From contig JAPOSZ010000030.1 in NCBI GenBank assembly GCA_026709415.1, forward strand, positions 62,001 to 126,000: a stretch of 64,000 bases of DNA, written 5' to 3'. This DNA comes from Flavobacteriaceae bacterium (GTDB lineage Bacteria > Bacteroidota > Bacteroidia > Flavobacteriales > Flavobacteriaceae). A model generated the notes under the pieces. That model was not told where the DNA came from. It saw nothing but the letters and a program-made list of their open reading frames with translations, and did not search any database. Of this stretch, positions 53,712 to 63,211 are shown one piece after another (position 1 is the stretch's first letter; every line of letters starts with the position of its first letter). The position numbers were made by a program, and so were the translations under genes.

Positions 53712-54240
53712 TACCTAAAACTAAATCGATGGTAGATCCCTTAGGAAGACGAAATCCGGATTGGACTTCTGTTCCTTGAAAATTAACTTGGAGAATCATG
53801 TCTTTACCAATATTTTCAATGTACGTGGTATCCCCTATTACTAACCCACTGGCTTTGATCATGCTTTTTGCATTTCTTAGGGTCACTTGAACCAATTCGG
53901 GTAGAACGACTAGTGGTTGACTAGAACGATTGATCGTCAGATAAATCAATCGATTTTTTTTTACCTTGCTGTTCGCTTTAGGAATTTGATCAATCACTGA
54001 AATGGGCGGCAAATGCTGAAAAAATTGAGAAGAATCAATGACTTGAAAACGCAATTCTTGATCTTTTAATTCGATAATGGCCTGATGGAGCGAGAGACCA
54101 TTTAATGATGGTACTAAATGGTACTCATTGTGCCTTGTGTATTGCTTCAGACTAAAGTTAATCCCCCAATAAAGGGCAGCGATGATGATTCCCACAATGA
54201 TAATGTGCCGAAGTAATAAAATGGTAATTCGTTTGACCAT
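53698..54240 (-). CDS. PASTA-domain membrane protein
   Basis: 180 residues from ATG 54240 (a GTG one codon upstream is ignored). One N-terminal transmembrane helix (ILLLRHIIIVGIIIAALYWGINF) is followed by PASTA repeats: LVPSLNGLSLHQAIIELKDQELRFQVIDS, SVIDQIPKANSKVKKNRLIYLTINR, and VLPELVQVTLRNAKSMIKASGLVIGDT ending GSTIDLVLGNG. There is no kinase domain. PASTA domains bind muropeptides or beta-lactams elsewhere. In flavobacteria this gene sits between ddl (divergent) and rluD, as here. Envelope sensing or scaffolding near wall synthesis is inferred. Confidence 0.88.
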   Translation of the reverse strand: MVKRITILLLRHIIIVGIIIAALYWGINFSLKQYTRHNEYHLVPSLNGLSLHQAIIELKDQELRFQVIDSSQFFQHLPPISVIDQIPKANSKVKKNRLIYLTINRSSQPLVVLPELVQVTLRNAKSMIKASGLVIGDTTYIENIGKDMILQVNFQGTEVQSGFRLPKGSTIDLVLGNGGP

Positions 54241-54256
54241 CACGCTTGAATCTAGA

Positions 54257-54286
54257 CAAAGTTAAATGAATTGACCCCTCTTCAAA
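54257..54286 (-). promoter_or_regulatory. Consensus Bacteroidota promoter of the PASTA-rluD operon
   Basis: Minus strand TTTG (54283-54286), an 18-base spacer, then TAACTTTG (54257-54264), ending 16 bases before the PASTA ATG. Both elements and spacing approximate the TTTG-N19-TAnnTTTG consensus, making this the best-formed promoter in the window. On the other strand TATTTTTG (54292-54299) lies 5 bases before ddl. Confidence 0.6.
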
Positions 54287-54304
54287 TCGATTATTTTTGA
54301 ACCC

Positions 54305-55291
54305 ATGAGATCAAAAAAAAATCACAACGTGGCCATCTTTTATGGGGGCTATGGACCGGAATTCGATATATCTCTCCAGAGTGCTCAATTTATTCAATCT
54401 GTGTTGGCTCCAATTGGTTGGAAATTATATTTAGTAGAAGTGTCTAAAAGTGGCTATCGAGCGTTTGATTCACAAAGGAATTTATTGGATTTTCTATCGG
54501 AAGATTTTATCATCATTGAAAATTCAGAAAGGCATAAGATTCAAGTGGCTTTCAATGCTATACATGGCCCTCCAGGAGAGGATGGAGAACTGGCCAAACT
54601 TTTTGAAAAACATCAAATACCCCATACATCTTGTAGTTCAGAAGTAGCCCAACTAACTTTTGACAAACACAAATGCCTCTCACGACTAGAACAAATTGGT
54701 ATTCATCGACCTAAATATTATTTTCTAGATAAGTTTTTTATGACGACTTTTGATTTAATTGATAAGAAGGTCGGTTATCCTTGTTTTGTAAAACCCGCTA
54801 GATCTGGAAGTAGCTTTGGAATCAGTCGGGTGGAACATAAACTTCAATTAATACAGGCTTTTAAACATGCTAGCCTTTTAGACAAACGAATATTAATTGA
54901 AAAAGCGGTAAAAGGAACTGAAGTATCGGTTGGCGTGGTTCCATGGAAAAATAAAATTTTAGTACTGCCAATAACGGAATTGATTTCTCAGAATCCGTTT
55001 TTTGATTATGAAGCCAAATATTTAGGAAAATCAGATGAAATCACCCCGGCAAGAATATCCGAACAAAAAAAAAATGAGATTGAAACTATTGCGAAAGATA
55101 TATACACATATTTGGGTTTAAAAGGAGCCACAAGAAGTGAATTCATCATTCAAGAAGAAAAGATTTATCTCCTTGAAGTCAATACCGTTCCAGGATTTAC
55201 GAGTGTTAGTATTCTTCCACAACAGCTTCAATCAGCGGGTATCGATTTGACCGAATTTTTTGGTGATTTGGTGAGATTGGCCATCGAATAA
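54305..55291 (+). CDS. ddl: D-alanine--D-alanine ligase
   Basis: ATP-grasp ligase making D-Ala-D-Ala for peptidoglycan, 328 residues. Motifs: YGGYGPEFDISLQSA at the N-terminus, NAIHGPPGEDGELAKLFE, CFVKPARSGSSFGISRV (ATP loop and lysine), KGTEVSVGVVPW, and LLEVNTVPGFTSVSILPQQ with metal ligands. The first loop reads GPEFDIS where GGxSxEhevS is usual, which is frequent in this phylum. It is divergent from the PASTA gene and 17 bases upstream of coaD. D-alanine would come from the Alr encoded at 25126-26220. Confidence 0.95.
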   Translation: MRSKKNHNVAIFYGGYGPEFDISLQSAQFIQSVLAPIGWKLYLVEVSKSGYRAFDSQRNLLDFLSEDFIIIENSERHKIQVAFNAIHGPPGEDGELAKLFEKHQIPHTSCSSEVAQLTFDKHKCLSRLEQIGIHRPKYYFLDKFFMTTFDLIDKKVGYPCFVKPARSGSSFGISRVEHKLQLIQAFKHASLLDKRILIEKAVKGTEVSVGVVPWKNKILVLPITELISQNPFFDYEAKYLGKSDEITPARISEQKKNEIETIAKDIYTYLGLKGATRSEFIIQEEKIYLLEVNTVPGFTSVSILPQQLQSAGIDLTEFFGDLVRLAIE

Positions 55292-55308
55292 TTGATTTAT
55301 CTTTGGGT

Positions 55309-55776
55309 ATGCATCGAGCCGTTTTTCCTGGTTCTTTTGATCCACTCACCTTGGGTCATCAAGATATCATCAATCGTGCCTTACCATATTTTGAAGAAAT
55401 TGTCATCGCCGTAGGCACGAATATCGATAAAGAATATATGTTTTCTGTAGAAAAAAGAATGTCATTTATTAAAAAAAGTTACAAGGATTGCAATAAAGTT
55501 GTAGTAAAAGCTTTTCAAGGGATGACCGTTGACTTTTGCAAATCAATAAAAGCTAGTATCATCATTAGAGGACTTAGAAATCCAGCCGATTTTGAATTTG
55601 AAAAATCCGTTGCTCAAATCAATCGTAAACTGTCAGGCATCGATACACTATTTTTGCTCACGGATTTATCCACGTCTTTTATCAGTAGTAGTATGGTCAG
55701 AGACATTATTCTCAATGGAGGGGATTACACCTTGTTAGTTCCTAATGTAGTTCGAGTTTCTGAGAGTAACGGATAA
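55309..55776 (+). CDS. coaD: Phosphopantetheine adenylyltransferase
   Basis: Fourth step of coenzyme A synthesis (4'-phosphopantetheine + ATP to dephospho-CoA), 155 residues from the ATG at 55309; the TTG two codons earlier is ignored. The nucleotidyltransferase motifs are AVFPGSFDPLTLGHQDIINRA (with the TxGH box) and the C-terminal STSFISSSMVRDII. VVKAFQGMTVDFCKSIKASIIIRGLRNPADFEFE matches the substrate site. It is probably co-transcribed with ddl. A G8 tract lies 8 bases after the stop. Confidence 0.96.
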   Translation: MHRAVFPGSFDPLTLGHQDIINRALPYFEEIVIAVGTNIDKEYMFSVEKRMSFIKKSYKDCNKVVVKAFQGMTVDFCKSIKASIIIRGLRNPADFEFEKSVAQINRKLSGIDTLFLLTDLSTSFISSSMVRDIILNGGDYTLLVPNVVRVSESNG

Positions 55777-55784
55777 TTCCTAAA

Positions 55785-55792
55785 GGGGGGGG
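55785..55792. repeat. G8 homopolymer between coaD and NUDIX gene
   Basis: Eight G in a 52-base spacer between convergent genes. It cannot change a reading frame here; it is listed because such tracts recur in the window. Confidence 0.45.
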
Positions 55793-55828
55793 CATAAGGC
55801 TAGATGATTCAAAGCTTTCAGTTGATTT

Positions 55829-56446
55829 TTATAAAGACTGGATGAGGCGCGTTATGTTGCTGTACATTTTACCCTCAGCCATTTTTGATATTTCTGATTT
55901 TGACTTCCATTGAACTTTAGTTATTTGTTCTTTAGTCTCAGGAATTAATGGCCCTTGAAATTTAGTTTTCATATGATACCAATACACCACTTTTAGAAAT
56001 GGTTTTCCGTTTTCCTTGTAGATGTATCGACTAACGGTTATAAGGTGTTTGACTTTTAACTTCATTACCCCGGTTTCTTCTTGAACCTCTCTAAGAGCGG
56101 CCTGCACGGGTGTTTCTCCATGGTCAATTTTTCCCTTGGGGAGATCCCATTTATTTCTGCGATAGATCAATAATATATTGTTTTGCTTGTTATGGACTAG
56201 TCCCCCAGCGGCATGGACCATCGAAAACGTTTTTTCAAAACGAGAAACAAGGGTACTTAGATTTTTATCATAAATGTTTAATTCATCGACATTTAATGAA
56301 TGGATAAAGGATTCAAGTTTGTTGAACTTGATAAACTTGGCCTTAATGCTCATCCGATGAACCTTTGATTTCTTTTTTTTACCGGTCAAGCAAACTAATA
56401 CATTGTCAAAGCAGACTGTGTATTTTTGGGTGTGGTTTTGAATCAA
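55829..56446 (-). CDS. NUDIX hydrolase
   Basis: About 206 residues with a complete NUDIX box, GKIDHGETPVQAALREVQEETGV (GX5EX7REUXEEXGU). An N-terminal non-NUDIX segment (YTVCFDNVLVCLTG...IHSLNVDELNIYD) is typical of a flavobacterial subfamily. The protein hydrolyses a nucleoside diphosphate derivative; the substrate is not known. There is no usable ATG before residue 44 of the open frame. Family similarity begins at about 56425, so a TTG (56444-56446) or nearby non-ATG codon is inferred. The gene is divergent from pyrE, and the two 5' ends touch or overlap by about 15 bases. Confidence 0.85.
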   Translation of the reverse strand: MIQNHTQKYTVCFDNVLVCLTGKKKKSKVHRMSIKAKFIKFNKLESFIHSLNVDELNIYDKNLSTLVSRFEKTFSMVHAAGGLVHNKQNNILLIYRRNKWDLPKGKIDHGETPVQAALREVQEETGVMKLKVKHLITVSRYIYKENGKPFLKVVYWYHMKTKFQGPLIPETKEQITKVQWKSKSEISKMAEGKMYSNITRLIQSL

Positions 56447-57052
56447 AAAATGGCGAGACAAGTTGCTGAAATGCTCTTGCAAATAAATGCAATTCAGTTG
56501 AATTTAAAACAGCCATTTGTATGGACCAGTGGATTAAAATCCCCCATCTATTGTAATAACCGATTGGTTTTATCTTACCCTCATATCCGATCCAAGATGA
56601 CATTATGGTTGGCAGAAGCCATCCAAAAGAAATATAAAAATCGACCATATCATATCGCTGGAGTGGCTACCGGCGCCACGGGGATTGCTAGTTTGGTAGC
56701 TCACCGAGTCCATAAACCTTATTTTAATTTGTATCCGAATAATCCCTCCAAAATCAAACCCCATAAAAAAACTAAGTTGGTTATGATTGAAGATTTAGTC
56801 AGTACAGGAAAAAGCAGTCTTGGGGTGGTCCGAGACATCGATTCAGAGTCCTATGGGGTCAGTGATACGTTTTGCCTGTTTACCTATGGATTTGAAAGCA
56901 CGTACCATAGATTCCGAGAACAAAACATCAAACTTCATTCTTTGTGTGATTATTCCAATTTGATTGCTTATGCTCAAGATATCAATGAAATCAACCAATC
57001 TCAATTAGAAAGGTTAAGTCTATGGAAAAAAGATCCAACCAATTGGTCATGA
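56432..57052 (+). CDS. pyrE: Orotate phosphoribosyltransferase
   Basis: Pyrimidine synthesis: orotate + PRPP to OMP. About 206 residues. The PRPP motif VMIEDLVSTGKSS, the SGLKSPIYCNNRLVLSYP segment and GVATGATGIASLVA are intact. Three starts are possible (TTG 56426, GTG 56432, ATG 56450). GTG 56432 gives MVLNQKMARQVAEMLLQ, matching the usual M-I-L-N-x-x-x-A-x-x-VAE start, and is preferred. It is divergent from the NUDIX gene with essentially no spacer, and convergent with birA (13-base gap). Confidence 0.94.
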   Translation: MVLNQKMARQVAEMLLQINAIQLNLKQPFVWTSGLKSPIYCNNRLVLSYPHIRSKMTLWLAEAIQKKYKNRPYHIAGVATGATGIASLVAHRVHKPYFNLYPNNPSKIKPHKKTKLVMIEDLVSTGKSSLGVVRDIDSESYGVSDTFCLFTYGFESTYHRFREQNIKLHSLCDYSNLIAYAQDINEINQSQLERLSLWKKDPTNWS

Positions 57053-57065
57053 AAGCATTTATTAT

Positions 57066-57803
57066 CTAAGGTAGAATTTTTACTTGATGATGTGGATAAA
57101 CCACTTTTTGATAGTTAACTAGTTCAATTAGAAGATGACCTTTAATATTCAAACCATAAACTCTACCACGGATTGATTGACCATTGACGATTAGGGTTTT
57201 GAAATGGGTTCGTGACCATAAGCTATTGGAAAAATCTTCCAGTATAAAATCGAAACGCTCTTCTTGAAAACGCTTACAGAAATGACTGAAACTCGTTAAA
57301 AAATGATTTAAGATATCTTCTAATTCAAATGATTTTCCTGTTACCATTTGCATCGAAGTCATCTTGATCCCCTCGTAGGGTTGTTTGTTGTTGACATTAA
57401 TCCCAACACCGATAATGGACCCTATTTTTTGAGAAGATTCGATTAGATTTTCAATTAATATACCGGCTATTTTGCAATTATCTGCCATAATGTCATTGCT
57501 CCATTTGATTTTTGGATTGTCTATGCCGAATGCATTTAAAGTTTCTAGGGTTGTTAAAGAGGCTAGCACATTGATCATAAAGTGTTGCGAAGGGGAAAGA
57601 GATGAAAACGTTTTATAGATGCTAAATGTAAGGCTCCTATTAGGGGTTGATAACCAGGTTTTATTGGCTTGTCCTTTACCATTGGTCTGATGTAATGCCC
57701 AGACCACACAAGGATTCATGGCTTTATGGTTTAGCACCTTTTTTTTAAGGTAGTCATTGGTAGAAGTTGTGGCACGGAGTTTGATTAGTTGGAAGTGTCC
57801 CAT
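57066..57803 (-). CDS. birA: Biotin--[acetyl-CoA-carboxylase] ligase
   Basis: Attaches biotin to AccB through biotinyl-AMP; 245 residues without the N-terminal DNA-binding domain of E. coli BirA, so it is a class I ligase without repressor role. Motifs: STNDYLKK near the N-terminus, the biotinyl-AMP loop TNGKGQANKTWLS (GRGRxGR variant), KWSNDIMADNCKIAGILIEN and IGVGINVNN. It is divergent from rsfS with a 49-base gap. Its target AccB is encoded at 6407-6892. Confidence 0.93.
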   Translation of the reverse strand: MGHFQLIKLRATTSTNDYLKKKVLNHKAMNPCVVWALHQTNGKGQANKTWLSTPNRSLTFSIYKTFSSLSPSQHFMINVLASLTTLETLNAFGIDNPKIKWSNDIMADNCKIAGILIENLIESSQKIGSIIGVGINVNNKQPYEGIKMTSMQMVTGKSFELEDILNHFLTSFSHFCKRFQEERFDFILEDFSNSLWSRTHFKTLIVNGQSIRGRVYGLNIKGHLLIELVNYQKVVYPHHQVKILP

Positions 57804-57852
57804 TTAACAGCAAATATCGAAGAAAGTAAACATCGAAAATATTGGTCAGGAT

Positions 57853-58227
57853 ATGAATGACCAAAAATTGGTTCATAAAAGTGAACTAGTTTCGGCAATA
57901 ATCCAAGCGATTGATGAAATCAAGGGTCGAGATGTTATACTTTTGGACTTTTTAAAAATCGAAAATGCCCCTTGTCGTTATTTTGTGATTTGTAATGGGA
58001 CATCGACAACTCACATTCGAGCTCTTGAATCGACAATATACAGACGGTGTAAAAAAAAACTCAATCAACGTCCTTATGATGTTGAAGGTCGAGAAAATGC
58101 ACAATGGGTATTGATGGATTATATAGATGTAGTGGTACATGTGTTTCAAAAAGAAATAAGAGAATTTTATGATATTGAAAGCCTTTGGGGTGATGCAAAA
58201 AGCACCACTTTAGCGTCTAGTTTATAG
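57853..58227 (+). CDS. rsfS: Ribosomal silencing factor RsfS
   Basis: 124 residues of the RsfS/Iojap family, which binds uL14 on the large subunit and blocks subunit joining under starvation. Conserved blocks are visible: GRDVILLDFLKIENAPCRYFVICNGTSTTHIRALESTI, RPYDVEGRENAQWVLMDYIDVVVHVFQKEIREFYDIESLWGDA. It ends one base before the ftsH ATG, so the two genes are translationally close, an order conserved in flavobacteria. Confidence 0.96.
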   Translation: MNDQKLVHKSELVSAIIQAIDEIKGRDVILLDFLKIENAPCRYFVICNGTSTTHIRALESTIYRRCKKKLNQRPYDVEGRENAQWVLMDYIDVVVHVFQKEIREFYDIESLWGDAKSTTLASSL

Positions 58228-58228
58228 T

Positions 58229-60265
58229 ATGGATAGAAAACAAAATAAAAAACCGAGTCAAAACCCTAAGAAATCCCGGCCAAATGTGTATTGGTTTTAT
58301 GGAGTGATTTTAGTGATTCTATTAGGGATAGGGTTGTTTGGCAATAGTTCAAATTGGCAAAACTTATCAAAGATTGATATTTCCACATTTGAAAGATACC
58401 TCAATGCGGGTGATGTGAGTGAGGTCAACATCATAAGAAATAAATCAAGAGTTAATGTAACACTGACATCCGAAGCACTCAATAAAAGTGAACATTTACA
58501 TTTAAAAAACAAGGGCATTTTCGGTAATCAAAGCAAAGGACCGCATTATGAATTTGAAGTGGGAAGTCTTGAGCGATTTGAAGAAAAACTAGAGCTTGCA
58601 CGAGACAGTGGTATACAATTCAAAATGCAATTCAGTACGGTTGAAACCCGTTGGTATTCCTATTTTTTAAATTTCCTTCCGTTTATCATCTTTATCATCA
58701 TATGGATTTACATTCTGCGTCGAATGTCTTCTTCTTCGGGAGGAAGTCCTGCTTCACATCTGTTCAATATCGGTCGATCTAAAGCACGTCTTTTCGATCA
58801 AAATACAGAAGTCAAAACGTCCTTTAAAGATGTGGCTGGGCTTCAAGGGGCTAAAGAAGAAGTTCAAGAAATTGTTGATTTTCTTAAAAATCCTAGTAAA
58901 TACACCGCTCTTGGAGGGAAAATTCCTAAAGGGGCCTTATTGATTGGGGCACCAGGGACGGGGAAAACATTACTTGCTAAAGCAGTAGCTGGTGAAGCAA
59001 AAGTTCCGTTTTTTTCGCTTTCAGGTTCAGATTTTGTTGAAATGTTTGTTGGGGTTGGAGCTTCGAGAGTACGGGATTTGTTCAGTAAAGCAAAAGAAAA
59101 ATCTCCTGCCATCATTTTCATTGATGAAATCGATGCCATCGGTCGGGCAAGAGGTCGAAACTCCATCACGGGGACTAATGACGAACGTGAAAATACGCTC
59201 AATCAGCTGCTCACTGAAATGGATGGTTTTGGTACAGATACTAATGTCATCGTTTTAGCTGCCACCAATAGAGCCGATGTATTGGATAAAGCCTTGATGC
59301 GAGCTGGTCGTTTTGATCGACAAATTTTTGTGGATTTACCTGATTTAAGGGAACGCAAAGAAATTTTTAAAGTTCATTTAAAGCCTATCAAAGTCAAAGA
59401 AGATTTAGATCTCGATTTCTTATCCCGACAAACCCCTGGATTTTCTGGAGCTGATATTGCCAATGTCTGTAATGAGGCCGCGCTAATTGCTGCCAGAAAA
59501 AAAAGGAAATCCGTCTGCAAACAAGATTTCTTAGACGCTGTTGATCGCATTGTTGGTGGTCTTGAAAAGAAAAATAAAATCATCACTCAAGAGGAAAAAA
59601 AGACCATCGCCTATCATGAGTCGGGACACGCCATTGTCAGTTGGCTTTTGGAATTTGCGGCTCCTTTGGTCAAGGTGACCATCGTTCCACGAGGACAATC
59701 TTTGGGGGCTGCCTGGTACTTGCCTGAAGAGCGGCAGATTGTCCATACCGATCAGATTCTCGATGAAATGTGTGCTGCTTTGGGGGGACGCGCGGCAGAA
59801 GACATCGTATTTAATAAAATATCCACAGGAGCTTTAAGTGATTTACAAAAAGTAACCTCTCAAGCGCGAGCTATTGTATCCGTTTATGGAATGAATGCCG
59901 CTGTGGGGAACATCACATATTACGATCCTCAAACCCAAACCGATTATAATTTCACCAAACCATATTCAGAAGAAACGGCCCGAATCATCGATAAAGAAAT
60001 TTCCAAAATCGTCGAAAAACAATATCAAAGGGCCAAACAAATACTTTCGAAGTATCGAGAAAAATTATCTCAATTGGCGGCTCGTTTGCTTGAAAAAGAA
60101 GTTATCTTCAAAGATGATTTAGAAAATATTTTAGGTAAAAGGCCACATATGACTCAAGAAGAAAAAATTGAAGCTCAAAAGAAAGAAGAAGATCGAAAAA
60201 AGTCAAATGGGCTACTAACTTCTAAATCCAAAGTCAAAAAGGAACCTCAAAAAGTAGAAGAATAG
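58229..60265 (+). CDS. ftsH: ATP-dependent zinc metalloprotease FtsH
   Basis: Membrane AAA+ protease for quality control, 678 residues. Two transmembrane helices (about 22-41 and 145-165) flank a periplasmic domain. The AAA module has Walker A GAPGTGKT (from G240), Walker [12 protein letters not shown], the pore loop [15 protein letters not shown] and [24 protein letters not shown]. The zinc motif H463-E-S-G-H467 and C-terminal protease domain are intact. The charged tail ([11 protein letters not shown]...) is variable. It follows rsfS by one base. A lutC-type gene often found next in relatives is absent here. Confidence 0.97.
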   Translation: MDRKQNKKPSQNPKKSRPNVYWFYGVILVILLGIGLFGNSSNWQNLSKIDISTFERYLNAGDVSEVNIIRNKSRVNVTLTSEALNKSEHLHLKNKGIFGNQSKGPHYEFEVGSLERFEEKLELARDSGIQFKMQFSTVETRWYSYFLNFLPFIIFIIIWIYILRRMSSSSGGSPASHLFNIGRSKARLFDQNTEVKTSFKDVAGLQGAKEEVQEIVDFLKNPSKYTALGGKIPKGALLIGAPGTGKTLLAKAVAGEAKVPFFSLSGSDFVEMFVGVGASRVRDLFSKAKEKSPAIIFIDEIDAIGRARGRNSITGTNDERENTLNQLLTEMDGFGTDTNVIVLAATNRADVLDKALMRAGRFDRQIFVDLPDLRERKEIFKVHLKPIKVKEDLDLDFLSRQTPGFSGADIANVCNEAALIAARKKRKSVCKQDFLDAVDRIVGGLEKKNKIITQEEKKTIAYHESGHAIVSWLLEFAAPLVKVTIVPRGQSLGAAWYLPEERQIVHTDQILDEMCAALGGRAAEDIVFNKISTGALSDLQKVTSQARAIVSVYGMNAAVGNITYYDPQTQTDYNFTKPYSEETARIIDKEISKIVEKQYQRAKQILSKYREKLSQLAARLLEKEVIFKDDLENILGKRPHMTQEEKIEAQKKEEDRKKSNGLLTSKSKVKKEPQKVEE

Positions 60266-60651
60266 TCCAAAAGCGTTTTTAAGTTCAACCAAAGTTTTCT
60301 TTAATTTAGGGCAACGAGCTTTTCAAATTAGATTCTGAAAGTTTAAATCCTAATCAGTTGGTTTCCGAGTAACTGTTCTATGAGAAGTCGTTAACAAAAG
60401 GGGAAAACGGCAAGTCTTTAGAAGAAACCCTCATGAGCCAATTGATCTAAGAATAAGGTTTCAAAAGTCCTTCATAGTAAAAACAGAATGATGGGGGGTA
60501 GAGATGAAACAAACAGACGAAATAACATCAATAGTTATTTTTATCGAAGTTTAATAAAATCTTACTTTAGTAAAAATCCCGAAATACAACCTTAACCCCA
60601 TTTTGTCGTCAACAATGGAGTTTTATGATACACCATAGTGATTAGGTATCC
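60266..60651. other. Intergenic region between ftsH and cdsA
   Basis: 386 bases. No open frame, terminator or promoter consensus that I would defend. Related genomes often have an LUD-domain gene at this place; no remnant of it was recognised. Confidence 0.3.
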
Positions 60652-61440
60652 ATGAGAAAACTATTGACAAGAAGTGTTTTTGGTCTTATGTATGGACTGA
60701 TTATTTCGGGGTCTCTATTATTATCTGACATTGCCTTTGCCTTCATTGTTTTGATGCTTGGAACGTTTGCCTTAACGGAGTTCCACAAACTAATCGATTA
60801 TTTTTCTGTTCTTCCAGCTGGTGGATTGGCCATCGTCTTATACTTTGATTACATCAATCAAATAAAGCCATCAACCATAGAGATCATTTTGATATTAATC
60901 TTATTGGTCCATCTTGGATTATTCTTTTTTTTGTTGCGTGGGAAGAGTTTTAAATTTTTCCCATTGTTTAAGTTATTGATTAGTACTTTTTATGTTGCGG
61001 CTCCTTGTTTTTTATTGTTTTTAAGCACAGATTTGAATCAAAAACTAGGATCTTTATTGACGCTTTCTTTTTTAATGTTGGTTTGGATTAATGACTCCGC
61101 AGCCTATTTGATAGGTTCCACTTTTGGCAAAAGAAAATTATCGGTTAACATTTCTCCCAATAAAACGTGGGAAGGAACGATAGGTGGCTTTACTTTAACT
61201 GTTTTGGCTGGACTCATAGCGTATCATTTTCAATCTGAATATCCTCTTTGGTTTGTGCTCATTACCGCTGCAATCATTTCAGGTTTGGCTACTCTCGGAG
61301 ATTTAATCGCTTCTAAGTTTAAACGCTTAGCTGAAGTCAAGGATAGTGGCAATATATTGCCTGGTCACGGAGGAATATACGATCGAATGGATAGCATATT
61401 ATTTAGCATCACTTATGTGTATTTGATTTTAATGGTTTAA
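60652..61440 (+). CDS. cdsA: Phosphatidate cytidylyltransferase
   Basis: Makes CDP-diacylglycerol from phosphatidate and CTP in the inner membrane. 262 residues with about seven to eight hydrophobic helices. The family signature is complete in the C-terminal part: SKFKRLAEVKDSGNILPGHGGIYDRMDS, with the metal-binding Asp residues. NDSAAYLIGSTFGKRKL and SPNKTWEGTIGG precede it. It is followed after 2 bases by psd, which acts later in the same phospholipid pathway (via phosphatidylserine). Confidence 0.95.
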   Translation: MRKLLTRSVFGLMYGLIISGSLLLSDIAFAFIVLMLGTFALTEFHKLIDYFSVLPAGGLAIVLYFDYINQIKPSTIEIILILILLVHLGLFFFLLRGKSFKFFPLFKLLISTFYVAAPCFLLFLSTDLNQKLGSLLTLSFLMLVWINDSAAYLIGSTFGKRKLSVNISPNKTWEGTIGGFTLTVLAGLIAYHFQSEYPLWFVLITAAIISGLATLGDLIASKFKRLAEVKDSGNILPGHGGIYDRMDSILFSITYVYLILMV

Positions 61441-61442
61441 TC

Positions 61443-62108
61443 ATGTTTCATAAAGAAGGACGATGGACTATCCTTTGGAGCTTTTTGATTGTAACTACTG
61501 TAGTATTATTGGTTGAAAATCTGGTTCTTAACTATTGGGTTCAAGTATTCATTCAACTACCCCTATTGATTTGGTTCGGTCTCATTCTTTGGTTTTTTAG
61601 AAATCCAAAACGACCACTTTCTTCTCTTGAATCCAGTCAAATCATTGCCCCCTGTGACGGAAAAGTGGTAGCCATTCAAAAAGTTTTAGAGTCTCAATAT
61701 TTCAACCAAGAACGCATCCAAATCTCGATTTTTTTATCGCCATTAAATGTTCATGTGACGCGTTATCCCATTAGTGGAAAAATCATCTATTCAAAATATC
61801 ATAAGGGAAAATACTTGGTGGCTTGGCATCCAAAGTCATCGCTTGAAAATGAACGAACGGCTGTGGTTATAGAAAATCAACAAATGGGAAAAATTCTTTA
61901 TTGTCAAATTGCGGGATTTGTAGCTCGTCGGATTGTCAATTATGCTCAAGTCAATCAACAAGTGATTCAAGGGGCTGATTCAGGCTTCATCAAATTTGGC
62001 TCTCGAGTTGATCTTTATTTACCTTTAGATGTTGAGTTGAATGTAAAAGTTGGTCAAAGGGTCAAAGGGAACATCCATAGGATAGCTAAAAAACAAGTGG
62101 GGTCATGA
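61443..62108 (+). CDS. psd: Phosphatidylserine decarboxylase
   Basis: Pyruvoyl enzyme that makes phosphatidylethanolamine. 221 residues, the short form found in Bacteroidota and archaea. Two hydrophobic helices (about 8-50) anchor it; APCDGKVVAI, FLSPLNVHVTRYPISGKI and the self-cleavage site F-G186-S187-R-V-D are present. Cleavage between G186 and S187 should give the pyruvoyl group. It is the second gene of the cdsA-psd operon; a pssA gene would be needed and is not in the window. Confidence 0.94.
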   Translation: MFHKEGRWTILWSFLIVTTVVLLVENLVLNYWVQVFIQLPLLIWFGLILWFFRNPKRPLSSLESSQIIAPCDGKVVAIQKVLESQYFNQERIQISIFLSPLNVHVTRYPISGKIIYSKYHKGKYLVAWHPKSSLENERTAVVIENQQMGKILYCQIAGFVARRIVNYAQVNQQVIQGADSGFIKFGSRVDLYLPLDVELNVKVGQRVKGNIHRIAKKQVGS

Positions 62109-62217
62109 GTATCCGACCTCTTTATTCTTCAACCGTTACAAAATGGAATATACGGCCCCATGATTTTTATGTAAGAATTGTAGATTGAGCTTCAGAATTG
62201 ATGGAATATTACCAATC

Positions 62218-62667
62218 TTAACCAAAAGAAATTTTTTGATCGTACCAATTAAGTGTATTAAAATGGGGAAATCTTTTCTGAGCTAATACAAAATCTTTTT
62301 GATTATTGGTTACAAGAGGTAGGTTTTGTTCAATTGCTGAAGATGCTATGAGTATATCAAAGTGATCAACATCTTTTTTATTGATACCCATACGAATCAC
62401 CTCTCTGTATAATTCCAAATATATGTTTGATCCTACATCAGTCAGTTCTAGAATTGATAAGTTCTCTCTAAAATTGATATATGTTACATACCTTAAATTA
62501 TTCTCTTTAAAATGAAACCCTCTTAAGATTTCTAAATCTACGAACCTACTTATAAAAACTTCACCACTCAAACTTATAAAATTATTGATGTTTGTGGTGA
62601 CCAACTCCTTATTATTCAAGTAATAAATGATGATATTAGTATCTAGACATACTTTAGTAAAACCCAT
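62218..62667 (-). CDS. VapC-type PIN-domain toxin
   Basis: 149 residues of the PIN family, Mg-dependent ribonucleases that act as toxins in VapBC pairs. The acidic active-site residues are visible: Asp9 in VCLDTNIIIYYL, Glu46 in VDLEILRGF, Asp104 in DHFDILIASSA and Asp125 in TNNQKDF. It lies 23 bases downstream of a small Lys/Glu-rich gene on the same strand, the usual antitoxin-toxin order. The target RNA is unknown. Confidence 0.88.
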   Translation of the reverse strand: MGFTKVCLDTNIIIYYLNNKELVTTNINNFISLSGEVFISRFVDLEILRGFHFKENNLRYVTYINFRENLSILELTDVGSNIYLELYREVIRMGINKKDVDHFDILIASSAIEQNLPLVTNNQKDFVLAQKRFPHFNTLNWYDQKISFG

Positions 62668-62690
62668 TAAAGTGTTATGAATTATAGAAA

Positions 62691-63017
62691 TTAATGAGAT
62701 GAAGCATGATAGAGAAACTCTTCAATCTCTTCATCAGTCATGTTTAGGCTTCCTCCGAATGACTTAAACTTTTCTATATTTCTTTTGTTTCTTTTCTTTT
62801 CCAACTTTGTAAGTTCTGTAGACAATAATTTTAATTCTTCTTTAGACAATTGCGATACCCTATCGATTATTTTTATTAGAGGGACTGGAGCATCAATCAT
62901 GCGCTTTAAAATTTCTCCTCTGATTTTATCATTATCTGTTGCTTGGGCTAATGTTGAATGGTTAGAACTTACATCAACTTTAGATTTTTCAATAGTTTGA
63001 GTCGTTGTTTTCTCCAT
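62691..63017 (-). CDS. Putative antitoxin of the VapC pair
   Basis: 108 residues, hydrophilic and helical. The N-terminal half is polar; residues about 45-80 form a charged coil (SQLSKEELKLLSTELTKLEKKRNKRN). The C-terminal stretch FKSFGGSLNMTDEEIEEFLYHAS resembles the toxin-neutralising tail of VapB-like antitoxins (F-G-S-x-x-x-M-T/S-D-E-E). No clear AbrB or RHH DNA-binding domain was identified, so autoregulation is uncertain. The call rests mainly on position before vapC. Confidence 0.68.
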   Translation of the reverse strand: MEKTTTQTIEKSKVDVSSNHSTLAQATDNDKIRGEILKRMIDAPVPLIKIIDRVSQLSKEELKLLSTELTKLEKKRNKRNIEKFKSFGGSLNMTDEEIEEFLYHASSH

Positions 63018-63211
63018 TTTTTCTTCATTTAGAATAAGTGCGAAATTAGGACTTTAGATAAAAAGATAGATATCGGACTAGTTATGACTCGAAAATGGAG
63101 TAGACGATTCAATGTTCTTTGCTTCAAAACTTGTAAAATCGACGAAAAAAGAAGATTTGTCATTTTAGATCAATCAAAGATAAAAGTAAGGTAAAAAGTG
63201 GAGGAGTAAGG

